From Oscillospiraceae bacterium (GTDB lineage: Bacteria > Bacillota > Clostridia > Oscillospirales > Acutalibacteraceae): a DNA stretch of 64,000 nucleotides. Positions within the stretch are counted from its first letter, which is position 1; every line of letters begins with the position of its first letter. Below, piece after piece: positions 45,508 through 53,447 of the stretch. The notes beneath the pieces are model-generated. The model worked only from the letters and a program-made list of their open reading frames with translations. It was not told the origin of the DNA and searched no databases. The position numbers and the translations under genes are program-made. The stretch spans positions 1 to 64,000 of the forward strand of contig SVOK01000001.1 in NCBI GenBank assembly GCA_015066445.1, given 5' to 3'.

Positions 45508-46752
45508 TTATTTTATATATTTATCCAAATCAAACTTCTCGCCGCAGCCATAATTTTCATAAACATAGTCAATATCCTTGTCTCCTCTACCCGAAAGGCA
45601 AACGAGTATTGAACCAGTTTTCTTTTCTTTTGCATATTTAATTGCATAAGCCAGAGCGTGAGAGCTTTCAATTGCAGGGATAATACCCTCAAAACGTGAA
45701 AGTAAGAAGAAAGCTTCCATAGCCTCTTCGTCGGTAGCAGTTTCATAATGGATTCTGCCTCTGTCGCGAAGATATGCGTGCTCAGGGCCAACACCGGGGT
45801 AGTCAAGACCGCTTGCAATTGAATAAACAGGAAGTGGCTCACCGTTTTCGTCCTGCAAGAGATAGCTTTCAAAGCCGTGAAGTCTGCCCTTGGTACCGAA
45901 CTGCATTGTAGCAGCGTGGTCACCAACGTTGCTACCCTTACCTAAAGGCTCAACACCGTAAATTTCAACAGGGTCGGCAAGGAAAGGAGTAAACATACCA
46001 AGTGAATTAGAGCCACCGCCAACACAAGCGCAGATAGCATCAGGCATAATGCCTGTCATATCCAAAAACTGCTCTCTTGCCTCAATACCTACTACAGACT
46101 GGAAGTCTCTTACCATTTTGGGGAACGGATGAGGTCCTAATGTAGAGCCAATGCAATAAATAGCATCATGGTATTCTTTAGTGTAAGCCTCAAATGCGGC
46201 ATCAACAGCCTCTTTAAGGGTTTTTAGTCCGTGTGTTACAGGAATAACGTTAGCGCCTAACATTTTCATTCTAATAACATTGGGGTGCTGCTTTGCAATA
46301 TCAACCTCACCCATATAAATATCACACTCAAGACCAAAATAAGCAGCAGCAGTAGCAAGAGCAACACCGTGCTGACCGGCACCTGTCTCAGCGATAAGCT
46401 TTTTCTTGCCCATAAATTTAGCAAGCAAGCCCTCACCCATGCAGTGGTTAAGCTTATGAGCGCCTGTGTGGTTTAAATCCTCACGCTTTAAGTAAATCTG
46501 ACAGTTGCCGAAAAGTTTTGAAAGACGCTCGCAATGGTAAACAGGAGTGGGTCTACCCTGAAACTCTTTACGTATGCGGCGAAGCTCGTTAATAAACTGA
46601 GCCGAATGGCAAATAGCCTCGTATGAATTGTTTGCCTCTTCAAAAGCGGGAATTAATTCAGGTGTTAAAAACGCACCGCCGTATTCGCCGAAATAGCCGT
46701 CCTCCGAAGGGAACTCCTTTAAATAATTTTCAAACTCTTTATATTTATTCAT
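45508..46752 (-). CDS. trpB: Tryptophan synthase beta chain
   Basis: TrpB condenses indole with serine. The 414-residue PLP protein shows [15 protein letters not shown] at the start, the PLP lysine in [12 protein letters not shown], and the phosphate loop [12 protein letters not shown]. It is the TrpB1 type. No trpA or other trp gene is near, so it stands alone under its own Trp T-box and terminator. The alpha subunit must be elsewhere or the enzyme may salvage indole. Confidence 0.95.
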   Translation of the reverse strand: MNKYKEFENYLKEFPSEDGYFGEYGGAFLTPELIPAFEEANNSYEAICHSAQFINELRRIRKEFQGRPTPVYHCERLSKLFGNCQIYLKREDLNHTGAHKLNHCMGEGLLAKFMGKKKLIAETGAGQHGVALATAAAYFGLECDIYMGEVDIAKQHPNVIRMKMLGANVIPVTHGLKTLKEAVDAAFEAYTKEYHDAIYCIGSTLGPHPFPKMVRDFQSVVGIEAREQFLDMTGIMPDAICACVGGGSNSLGMFTPFLADPVEIYGVEPLGKGSNVGDHAATMQFGTKGRLHGFESYLLQDENGEPLPVYSIASGLDYPGVGPEHAYLRDRGRIHYETATDEEAMEAFFLLSRFEGIIPAIESSHALAYAIKYAKEKKTGSILVCLSGRGDKDIDYVYENYGCGEKFDLDKYIK

Positions 46753-46851
46753 AATTCTTTTCTCCGTTTCAAAATATTTTTTAGCTGTAATTATTTAATT
46801 AACTACGCCATCGAAAATCAAGAATAAACATTTTTAAAACTCCTATCAATT

Positions 46852-47112
46852 AAAAAGTCCCAAGCATCTTAACAGATACTTGGGACGAAATAGCATTAAT
46901 TCCGTGTTGCCACCCAAATTGGTCAAAGACCCACTCAGCCGTGTACGAATATACACGCTCCGCAATAACGGTCGGATACCGTCGACGCCTACTTAAAATT
47001 TTCGGGCCGCCCTCAAAAGTCCATTCATTATTATTGTATTACGGCTTTTCACCAACCAGCCGCTCTCTTAAAACACAAAAAATAACTACTTCTCTTTATC
47101 ATCGGTTTATTT
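46852..47112 (-). promoter_or_regulatory. Tryptophan T-box riboswitch of trpB
   Basis: The minus strand carries a full T-box leader: stem I start AGAGAGCGGCTGGTTGGTG, a specifier loop with AATGGACT giving UGG (Trp, 47021-47023) followed by the usual purine, the T-box GGGTGGCAACACGG (46902-46915), and a terminator GTCCCAAG/CTTGGGAC with TTTTT (46852-46886). CGTCCC next to the T-box can pair in the antiterminator. Uncharged tRNA-Trp should turn trpB on. Confidence 0.93.
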
Positions 47113-47118
47113 TTTATG

Positions 47119-47147
47119 ATTTTATCATATTACTCCGATTATGTCAA
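47119..47147 (-). promoter_or_regulatory. Promoter of the T-box-trpB transcript
   Basis: TTGACA (47142-47147), a 17-base spacer and TAAAAT (47119-47124) on the minus strand. Confidence 0.8.
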
Positions 47148-47243
47148 TAACAATTTTGATATTACAATATATGATTTAAAATCACATATGAAACAGATTA
47201 ATTATCTACCATTTATATAAGTAAAATATTTCCAGAGTATGCA

Positions 47244-47268
47244 AAAGACTGTGTAATTTGCAGTCTTT
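47244..47268 (-). terminator. Weak terminator after the XRE gene
   Basis: AAAGACTG pairs with CAGTCTTT around a 9-base loop; TTTTGC follows on the minus strand. Confidence 0.5.
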
Positions 47269-47270
47269 CC

Positions 47271-47471
47271 TTATTCTTTATATTCTATTATATCACTTAT
47301 ATCACATTCTAAAGCTTTACAAATTCTTTCAAGAATATAGCTGTCATATCTTCTTACTTTGTTTTTGTAATAGTTATCTATTATTTGATATTGTACACCG
47401 GTTCTTTTTGCCAGTTCATATCTGCTTATTTTTAATTCTTTTAATAATTTGTCTATTGTTAATCTTATCAT
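47271..47471 (-). CDS. Small XRE-family helix-turn-helix regulator
   Basis: The protein is 66 residues from the ATG at 47471 (71 from 47486) and consists almost only of a Cro/C1 helix-turn-helix: ELAKRTGVQYQIIDNYYKNK, then a closing LERICKALECDISDII. The shorter start matches the usual family beginning MIRLxIDxLL; the longer start sits only 3 bases from AGAGG. It is divergent from a DUF2493 gene, with palindromes in between, and most likely represses one or both. Confidence 0.8.
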   Translation of the reverse strand: MIRLTIDKLLKELKISRYELAKRTGVQYQIIDNYYKNKVRRYDSYILERICKALECDISDIIEYKE

Positions 47472-47486
47472 AGCTATATCATACAC

Positions 47487-47508
47487 CTCTAATTAAATTT
47501 TATTAGAG
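47487..47508. promoter_or_regulatory. Inverted repeat at the XRE gene start
   Basis: CTCTAAT and ATTAGAG are separated by 8 AT bases and cover the ribosome binding site of the XRE gene. It may be an operator or an mRNA hairpin hiding the start. Confidence 0.45.
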
Positions 47509-47518
47509 ATATATTTAT

Positions 47519-47549
47519 TTGACAATTTACCTGATTAAGTATATACTTA
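47519..47549 (+). promoter_or_regulatory. Promoter of the DUF2493 gene with operator palindrome
   Basis: TTGACA (47519-47524), a 17-base spacer and TATACT (47542-47547). The perfect palindrome TAAGTATATACTTA (47536-47549) covers the -10 box, and a second AAGTATATA half-site follows at 47552-47560, a likely XRE repressor site. Confidence 0.75.
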
Positions 47550-47573
47550 TATAAGTATATAGAGGTGAAGACT

Positions 47574-47951
47574 ATGAAAACAAAAAGAATAGTAATAGCA
47601 GGCTGCAGAGATTATAATAATTATGAAGAAGCTGAGTCGTATATAGATTTCTGTATCAAAAACATCAAAAAAGAATATAATCTTGTTTTTGTTTCGGGCG
47701 GTTGCAGTGGCGCTGATAAATTAGGTGAACGCTACGCTGCAGAACACGGTTACAAAATTGAGGTATATCCTGCCGAATGGAAAAAATACGGACCACAAGC
47801 AGGGCCGATAAGAAATATGAAAATGGCAAAGATTTCAGATTTTGTTATCTGCTTTTGGGACAGTGAAAGCAATGGAACACGGTCTATGATAAACTGTGCT
47901 AAAAAACTAAACAAACCAACAAAGATAAAGTTTATTACCAAAAACACCTGA
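47574..47951 (+). CDS. DUF2493 / SLOG-superfamily protein
   Basis: The 125-residue protein has the DUF2493 (YspA/YpsA-related SLOG) features: strand-loop RIVIAGCRDYNN, the signature GGCSGADKLGERYAAEHG and the closing PIRNMKMAKISDFVICFWD. This Rossmann-like fold binds nucleotides or nucleotide-derived ligands; related SLOG proteins occur in phage, plasmid and defence settings, as well as in DprA and LOG enzymes. ATG 47574 follows AGAGGTGA. Its neighbours are the divergent XRE regulator and pnp. The true ligand is unknown. Confidence 0.8.
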   Translation: MKTKRIVIAGCRDYNNYEEAESYIDFCIKNIKKEYNLVFVSGGCSGADKLGERYAAEHGYKIEVYPAEWKKYGPQAGPIRNMKMAKISDFVICFWDSESNGTRSMINCAKKLNKPTKIKFITKNT

Positions 47952-47973
47952 CAGAAATATCCTGTCAGGTGTT
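47943..47973. terminator. Bidirectional terminator between DUF2493 gene and pnp
   Basis: AACACCTGACAG pairs with CTGTCAGGTGTT around a 7-base loop, followed by AGTTTTA; the stem begins inside the last codons of the DUF2493 gene. Confidence 0.8.
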
Positions 47974-47997
47974 AGTTTTATTGCGATTTAATTTTTA

Positions 47998-50193
47998 TTA
48001 ATCGTGCTTTTTAAAGCCTCTGCGGTCTCTGCCGCCCTTGCGGGGCTTGTCCTGTCCTTCGTCAGCATCGTCCTCAACAACAGCGCCGTTAACCTCTACA
48101 AGAGCATCTCTGCGAGAAAGGTTAATTCTGCCCTGATCGTCAATCTCTGTAACCTTTACAAGCACCTGATCGCCAACAGTTACAACATCCTCAACCTTTT
48201 CAACTCTCTTAACATCAAGCTTAGAGATATGAACAAGACCCTCTTTACCGGGAGCGATTTCAACAAATGCGCCAAAGGTCATAAGTCTTGTTACCTTACC
48301 GCTGTAAATAGCACCGATTTCGGGGTCATTAGCGATAAGCTCAACGATAGAGATAGCCTGCTTAGCCTTGTCAATATCAAGACCGGAAACAAATACGTGA
48401 CCGTCTTCCTCAATATTAATAGTACACTCGCACTGCTCCTGAATAGACTGAATAACCTTACCCTGCTTACCGATAACATCACCGATTTTATCAGGTGAAA
48501 TAACAGTAGTAAGCATCTTAGGTGCATACTGCGAAAGCTCAGCACGGGACTCAGGAATACACTTGAGCATTACTTCATCTAAAATGTGAATTCTTGCTTT
48601 ATGTGTCTTAGCAAAGGCCTCTTTAATAATAGCGGGAGTAAGACCGTGTACCTTTAAGTCCATCTGGATAGCGGTGATACCCTTGTGAGTACCTGCTACC
48701 TTAAAGTCCATATCGCCGTAGAAATCTTCAAGACCCTGAATATCAACCATGGTCATAAAGTCACCGTAAACGCCGTCATCACCTGTGATAAGACCGCAGG
48801 AAATACCAGCAACCGGAGCTTTAATCGGAACACCTGCAGCCATAAGAGCTAAGGTAGAACCGCAGATAGAACCCTGTGAGGTTGAACCGTTAGAGGAAAG
48901 AACCTCAGATACAACACGAATAGCGTAAGGGAACTCCTCAACACTTGGGATTACAGGAACTAAAGCCTTTTCAGCCAAAGCACCGTGACCGATTTCACGT
49001 CTTCCGGGACCACGAGAGGGCTTGGTTTCACCAACAGAGTATGAGGGGAAATTATAGTGATGGATATATCTCTTTGTTACTTCTTCATCAAGACCGTCAA
49101 GCTTCTGTGCTTCACTAACAGGAGCTAAAGTAGCAATTGAGAGAACCTGTGTCTGACCACGGGTAAACATACCTGAGCCGTGTACACGGGGTAATAAATC
49201 AACCTTAGCGTCAAGAGGACGGATTTCATCAATACCTCTGCCGTCAACACGCTTTTTCTCGTCCTTAAGCCAGCTTCTAACAACGTGCTTCTGGATAAGA
49301 TAAAGAATTTCGTCAATCTTAGCCTCGTCGCCCTCAAACTGAGCGTCATACTTCTCATGTAAAGCATTGCTGATAGGAAGTAAAGCAGCGTCACGAACGA
49401 GCTTATCATCAGTATCGAGAGCCTTTTTAACATCTTCAATACAGAAGTTTTCCATTTCCTCGAAAAGAACGGGGTCAGGATCGTTGGACTGGAATTCAAA
49501 CTTAGGCTTGCCGATTTCAGCAACAATGCCGTTTATAAACTTAACAACCTCTTTGTTAGCTTCGTGACCTGCCATAATGCAGTCAAACATAAGGTCATCG
49601 TCAATTTCGTTAGCGCCTGCCTCAATCATAGCAACCAAATCTTCGGTAGAAGAAACGGTCAAGTTAAGGTCGGTGTTTGCTCTCTGCTCTAATGTGGGGT
49701 TGATAACGATTTCACCATCAATAAGACCAACGTTTACACTTGAAATAGGACCTGCCCAGGGAATATCAGAAATAGCAATAGCAGCTGATACACCGATAGC
49801 AGCAGCAATTTCAGGTGAGCAGTCAGGGTCAACCGACATAACTGTAGCTACAACAGAGCAGTCATTTCTCATATCCTTAGGGAACAAAGGACGGATAGGA
49901 CGGTCAATACAGCGAGAAGACAAAATAGCCTTATCGCTAGCCTTACCCTCTCTTCTTGTGAAAGAACCGGGGATACGGCCTACAGCATACATCTTCTCCT
50001 CATAATCAACTGACAAGGGGAAGAAATCAACACCCTCACGGGGCTTTGCAGATGCGGTAACAGTACAAAGTACACGGGTGTCACCATAGCAAGACATAAC
50101 AGCGGCATTTGCAAGACCAGCCATCATACCTGTTTCAAGTTTCAAAGGACGGCCTGCAAGCTCGGTTTCATAAACCTTAAAATTCTCGAACAT
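47998..50193 (-). CDS. pnp: Polyribonucleotide nucleotidyltransferase (PNPase)
   Basis: PNPase degrades RNA from the 3' end using phosphate. The 731-residue protein has two RNase PH domains (VLCTVTASAKPREG and GSGMFTRGQTQVLS), a linking helical domain, then KH (about 560-615, IGKQGKVIQSI) and S1 (about 630-700, GAFVEIAPGKEGLVHIS) RNA-binding domains and a charged tail rich in Asp and Lys/Arg. It follows rpsO as in most bacteria. The 448-base rpsO-pnp gap holds a palindromic element. Confidence 0.96.
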   Translation of the reverse strand: MFENFKVYETELAGRPLKLETGMMAGLANAAVMSCYGDTRVLCTVTASAKPREGVDFFPLSVDYEEKMYAVGRIPGSFTRREGKASDKAILSSRCIDRPIRPLFPKDMRNDCSVVATVMSVDPDCSPEIAAAIGVSAAIAISDIPWAGPISSVNVGLIDGEIVINPTLEQRANTDLNLTVSSTEDLVAMIEAGANEIDDDLMFDCIMAGHEANKEVVKFINGIVAEIGKPKFEFQSNDPDPVLFEEMENFCIEDVKKALDTDDKLVRDAALLPISNALHEKYDAQFEGDEAKIDEILYLIQKHVVRSWLKDEKKRVDGRGIDEIRPLDAKVDLLPRVHGSGMFTRGQTQVLSIATLAPVSEAQKLDGLDEEVTKRYIHHYNFPSYSVGETKPSRGPGRREIGHGALAEKALVPVIPSVEEFPYAIRVVSEVLSSNGSTSQGSICGSTLALMAAGVPIKAPVAGISCGLITGDDGVYGDFMTMVDIQGLEDFYGDMDFKVAGTHKGITAIQMDLKVHGLTPAIIKEAFAKTHKARIHILDEVMLKCIPESRAELSQYAPKMLTTVISPDKIGDVIGKQGKVIQSIQEQCECTINIEEDGHVFVSGLDIDKAKQAISIVELIANDPEIGAIYSGKVTRLMTFGAFVEIAPGKEGLVHISKLDVKRVEKVEDVVTVGDQVLVKVTEIDDQGRINLSRRDALVEVNGAVVEDDADEGQDKPRKGGRDRRGFKKHD

Positions 50194-50331
50194 AATAAAT
50201 CTCCTTTATTTTTCTTTTTATTTTAAGAGATTTTCGTTTAGCAATAAACCCAAAGCCCCTAAGTGTTTACTTCAAGACCCTCGATTTATCGCTAACTGTG
50301 AAAATCCCTTACTTTCTCAAATTTTACAATA

Positions 50332-50359
50332 AGGCAGACCGAAAAATTTCGACCTGCCT
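50332..50359. other. Hairpin next to the rpsO-pnp element
   Basis: AGGCAG-AC-CGAAA and TTTCG-AC-CTGCCT form a stem with a symmetric internal loop, abutting the left repeat of the element at 50362. It would be transcribed between rpsO and pnp. Confidence 0.6.
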
Positions 50360-50361
50360 AA

Positions 50362-50638
50362 TAGGTCGACGAATGTCAAACCCATTACGCCTGACAAATA
50401 ATAATTTTTCGTTTTTTCTTGCCTCATCACTTGTAATACGACGTATTACTGCATTCTTCGGCTTCGCCCTCTCAAAAAATTATTTATATGTCAGGTCAAA
50501 GAGTTTCTCTCAGCCGACTTTTATTGGAGGGCGATGCGTGAAATTTGCAGTAAGGCTATTGCCTTACAAAAATAAACGCAAGAAAGACAGTAAAAGACGG
50601 CGAGCGAAACCGTAATCGGTTTGACACTCGCCGACCTA
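50362..50638. repeat. Palindromic MITE-like element between rpsO and pnp
   Basis: The element is bounded by 27-base inverted repeats (50363-50389 and 50611-50637, 24 of 27 matching; core TGTCAAACC). Directly inside lies a second inverted pair, CCTGACA/TGTCAGG (50390-50495), and further pairs TCGCCCTC/GAGGGCGA and GTAAGGC/GCCTTAC. It has no credible protein: a 105-codon frame on the plus strand is basic, lacks a binding site and runs against transcription. It looks like a non-autonomous mobile repeat that has been folded into the rpsO-pnp mRNA. Confidence 0.7.
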
Positions 50639-50641
50639 AAA

Positions 50642-50905
50642 TTACTTACGGATGCCGAGTCTCTTAATAAGAGCACGATATCTTTCAATATCAACCTTCT
50701 GGAGATAAGCCAAAAGATTTCTTCTGTGACCAACCATCTTGAGAAGACCTCTGTAAGAGTGCTTATCCTTCGGATGATCCTTTAAGTGAGCGTTAAGCTC
50801 GTTGATTCTGTTGGTGAGAACAGCAATCTGTACCTCAGGTGAACCTGTATCACCCTCGTGAGTTGCATACTCAGCCATAATCTGCTGCTTTGTTTCCTTA
50901 GTCAT
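50642..50905 (-). CDS. rpsO: Ribosomal protein S15
   Basis: S15 binds 16S rRNA in the 30S platform. The 87-residue protein has the family core [18 protein letters not shown] and [17 protein letters not shown] and normal length. The ATG at 50905 follows AGAGGTG; the longer frame to 50944 lies in the leader. It is upstream of pnp, the usual order, and probably controls its own translation through the structured leader. Confidence 0.96.
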   Translation of the reverse strand: MTKETKQQIMAEYATHEGDTGSPEVQIAVLTNRINELNAHLKDHPKDKHSYRGLLKMVGHRRNLLAYLQKVDIERYRALIKRLGIRK

Positions 50906-51034
50906 TATTTTCACCTCTTTTAATCTTTTCCGCAAACCAAGCAATGGGTCTTGGTATTCCCTCGTGGGCAGTCACCCAAAGCATAGTAAACGGTAATAGG
51001 AAATGGGCATTAAACATTCTAACGCACATTAACC
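50906..51034 (-). promoter_or_regulatory. Structured rpsO leader, candidate S15 autoregulatory RNA
   Basis: The about 129-base leader has hairpins GCGTTA/TAATGC, TGGG/CCCA and ACCAAG/CTTGGT before the AGAGGTG site. S15 represses its own mRNA in many bacteria through leaders of varied fold; this one is placed and shaped for that role. Confidence 0.5.
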
Positions 51035-51040
51035 TTTGGT

Positions 51041-51069
51041 ATTTTAGCACAAATAAACTCAAATGTAAA
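51041..51069 (-). promoter_or_regulatory. rpsO promoter
   Basis: TTTACA (51064-51069), a 17-base spacer and TAAAAT (51041-51046) on the minus strand. Confidence 0.65.
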
Positions 51070-51136
51070 GCAAAATTTAAATTTTCGTGAAATTTATTTA
51101 ATATATCACTTGTATTTTAAAGAGGAAGGTGCTAAA

Positions 51137-51172
51137 ATGTTGAAAAAATCAAGTTCGAGGTGCCCTTTATGA
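51137..51172 (+). CDS. 11-codon leader peptide before the MFS gene
   Basis: ATG at 51137 has a strong upstream AGAGGAAGG site and encodes MLKKSSSRCPL, then TGA. The stop overlaps the transporter ATG (ATGA at 51169-51172), and the transporter's own binding site lies inside this frame. Translation of the two is probably coupled. It is seen directly in sequence; expression is not shown. Confidence 0.5.
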   Translation: MLKKSSSRCPL

Positions 51173-52395
51173 ATAAAAAATACTCTAAATTAAAGGCAGC
51201 TTGTTACAGCGCAAATATTTCAATGTCGATTGTAAGCAGTCTCTCCCCTGTTTTGTTTTTAATATTCCGTACTCTTTACGGAATTTCTTATTCAAAATTA
51301 GGATTACTTGTACTCATATCATTTATAACGCAATTGGGAGTTGACCTGATTTTCTCCTTCTTTTCCCACAAATTCAATATTCCCACAACATTAAGAATTA
51401 ACCCACTGCTAACAATAATAGGATTAATAATATATTCATTATCTCCATGGTTTTTTAAGGATAACGTATACATAGGGTTAGTTATCGGCACTTTTATATT
51501 TTCTGCCGCAAGCGGACTTAACGAGGTGCTTATCAGCCCTACAATTGCCTCAATCCCCTCAAAAGACCCCGATCGTGAAATGAGTAAGCTGCACTCTGTT
51601 TTTGCCTGGGGTGTGGTTGCGATAATAATTTTCAGTACAGTTTTTCTGCTTTTATTCGGTCAAAAAAGCTGGCAGATTTTATCTATGATTTTTATTATTG
51701 TGCCTCTTATATCCTTTATTCTTTTCAGCACCTCCGAAATACCCGAAATGGAAACTCCAAAAAAAGTATCAGGCGCATTAGCCTTACTTAAAAACAAGGG
51801 TGTTTGGGCTTGCGTTGCCGCAATATTCTTAGGAGGCGCCAGTGAATGTACAATGTCACAATGGAGCTCGAGCTATTTGGAGCAAGCTTTGGGAATACCC
51901 AAAATTTGGGGCGATATTTTCGGAGTTGCAATGTTCTCTGTAATGTTAGGTCTTGGAAGAACACTTTATGCCAAAATAGGGAAAAATATTAACAAGATTA
52001 TAATATTAGGTTTTATCGGCTGTGTTATTTGTTATTTAACAGCCGCAATTTCCAACATTGCAATCATAGGTCTTATCGCATGCGCTTTTACGGGCTTCTG
52101 CGCTTCTATGCTTTGGCCCGGAAACCTGATAATTGCCTCTGACAGATTTCCTGCGGGCGGAGTATTTATCTACGCTCTTATGGCAGCCGGCGGCGACCTT
52201 GGCGCATCTGTTGGACCGCAGCTTGTGGGCATTGTAACAGACCTTGCAATTAAAAATCCAAAAGCAATTGCTCTCGCCTCCACCTTAGAGCTTGCCCCCG
52301 AGCAATTGGGTATGAAATTAGGCTTGCTTGTGGGAATGCTTTTCCCATTAGCCGCCTTTTTACTGTTCGGTCATTTGAAAGCAAAGAACAAATAA
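51169..52395 (+). CDS. MFS transporter
   Basis: The 408-residue protein has twelve hydrophobic segments in two halves, with no signal for ATP use, and fits the major facilitator superfamily. The first loop after helix 2 and the SDRFPAGG segment near residue 320 (with GGDLGASVGPQLVG after) are like those of sugar permeases of the FucP/NagP-like group. ATG 51169 follows GAGGTG. It is convergent with an RpiR regulator and near a kinase-nanE-murQ operon, so it may import an amino sugar or other glycoside; this is inference. Confidence 0.82.
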   Translation: MNKKYSKLKAACYSANISMSIVSSLSPVLFLIFRTLYGISYSKLGLLVLISFITQLGVDLIFSFFSHKFNIPTTLRINPLLTIIGLIIYSLSPWFFKDNVYIGLVIGTFIFSAASGLNEVLISPTIASIPSKDPDREMSKLHSVFAWGVVAIIIFSTVFLLLFGQKSWQILSMIFIIVPLISFILFSTSEIPEMETPKKVSGALALLKNKGVWACVAAIFLGGASECTMSQWSSSYLEQALGIPKIWGDIFGVAMFSVMLGLGRTLYAKIGKNINKIIILGFIGCVICYLTAAISNIAIIGLIACAFTGFCASMLWPGNLIIASDRFPAGGVFIYALMAAGGDLGASVGPQLVGIVTDLAIKNPKAIALASTLELAPEQLGMKLGLLVGMLFPLAAFLLFGHLKAKNK

Positions 52396-52409
52396 AACAG
52401 TTATGATTT

Positions 52410-52448
52410 AAAAGACTCACCGAAATTGCATACGGTGAGTCTTTTTTT
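52410..52448. terminator. Bidirectional terminator
   Basis: AAAGACTCACCG pairs with CGGTGAGTCTTT, followed by further Ts, between convergent MFS and RpiR genes. Confidence 0.88.
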
Positions 52449-53286
52449 ATGTCAGCTTTAATTTTTTAGAAAGCTTATCTATATGGGAAATGCAACGGTC
52501 ATAATCTGTAACCATACACGCCATAAGAAGTGAATCCATAACAGCAAATTGACTTATTCTTGAGGTTATTGCAATTTTATGCAAAGGGCTTTCCCTTGTT
52601 TTAGTGAGCAAAACATAATCAGCGATACTGCTTATCCGGCTTTCAGAAAAGGTAGTCACTGCAAGAGTATTAATTCCGCAGCTTTTTGCTATCTGAGCCG
52701 CCTTGCAGGTATCATTATTCTGACCTGAGTGTGAAACAGCAATAAAAATATCATTTTCGGTCATATTAGCCATTGCAACTGTTGCGGAATGCAAATCACT
52801 GTAAGCCCCTGTTATTTTGCCAAGACGCTGAAATTTCAAAGCACTGTCACTGCAAACTATATAGGAAGTGCCTGTGCCGAAAAAAATAACCTGATTAGCT
52901 TTTTTAAAAGCTAAAGCAACCTTTTCAAGAACGGAATAATCCAGACTTTCCTCTGTAAGGCGCATAGCCTCAATATTAGCGTTTATAACCTTTTCTACCT
53001 GTGTCTCAACCGTTCCCCGCTCTTTTTTCAGGTCTAATATAAAATCCTCGTGAGCAGGACGGTTAGCCACCAAAAACAGCCTGAAAGCTTTATAACCTTC
53101 AAACCCCATCTGGCGTGCAAACCTCACCACCGCCGCAGGGCTCACATTCGCATTTTCTGCTAAAGCCTGAACACTTAAATTAACCGCCATATCATAGTTT
53201 GAAATAATATAATCTGCAAGTCTTTTTTCAACATCTGTAAGCTTTATATATTTATCCGTAATATAAGCTATTGCATCCTGCGCCAT
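52447..53286 (-). CDS. RpiR/MurR family transcriptional regulator
   Basis: The 279-residue protein has an N-terminal HTH_6 domain (about 1-77: SVQALAENANVSPAAVVRFARQ) and a C-terminal SIS sugar-phosphate domain (about 110-240: VIFFGTGTSYIVCSD, FIAVSHSGQNNDT). It is divergent from the kinase-nanE-murQ operon. Two TGAAA-N5-TTTCA palindromes in the divergent region fit binding sites reported for RpiR-family repressors. MurNAc-6-phosphate or a related amino sugar phosphate is the likely effector. Confidence 0.9.
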   Translation of the reverse strand: MAQDAIAYITDKYIKLTDVEKRLADYIISNYDMAVNLSVQALAENANVSPAAVVRFARQMGFEGYKAFRLFLVANRPAHEDFILDLKKERGTVETQVEKVINANIEAMRLTEESLDYSVLEKVALAFKKANQVIFFGTGTSYIVCSDSALKFQRLGKITGAYSDLHSATVAMANMTENDIFIAVSHSGQNNDTCKAAQIAKSCGINTLAVTTFSESRISSIADYVLLTKTRESPLHKIAITSRISQFAVMDSLLMACMVTDYDRCISHIDKLSKKLKLT

Positions 53287-53326
53287 AAAAGCCTCCTGAA
53301 AAATCTTTTTTTACATAATACACCTT

Positions 53327-53343
53327 TTGAAACTTTTTTTCAA
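53327..53343. promoter_or_regulatory. RpiR-type operator, distal
   Basis: The palindrome TTGAAACTTTTTTTCAA contains TGAAA-N5-TTTCA and lies upstream of the -35 box of the operon, near the RpiR gene start. Confidence 0.6.
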
Positions 53344-53361
53344 CTATTTAGTTTTAAAGTA

Positions 53362-53390
53362 TTGACATTTTGAAAAAATACCGTTATAAT
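53362..53390 (+). promoter_or_regulatory. Promoter of the amino sugar operon
   Basis: Perfect TTGACA (53362-53367) and TATAAT (53385-53390) with a 17-base spacer, flanked by two palindromic operators. Confidence 0.85.
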
Positions 53391-53411
53391 TATTTCACAA
53401 AATGTTTTTTC

Positions 53412-53426
53412 TGAAATAAAATTTCA
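53412..53426. promoter_or_regulatory. RpiR-type operator, proximal
   Basis: TGAAATAAAATTTCA, again TGAAA-N5-TTTCA, lies about 15 bases after the expected start site, where a bound repressor would block elongation or initiation. Confidence 0.65.
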
Positions 53427-53447
53427 AAAGTGAAAGGAGTTTTCATC

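Noticed and set aside
50298..50615. 105-codon plus-strand frame between rpsO and pnp
   Set aside because: It lies within the palindromic element, runs against the rpsO-pnp transcript, has no ribosome binding site and has the composition of translated inverted repeats.
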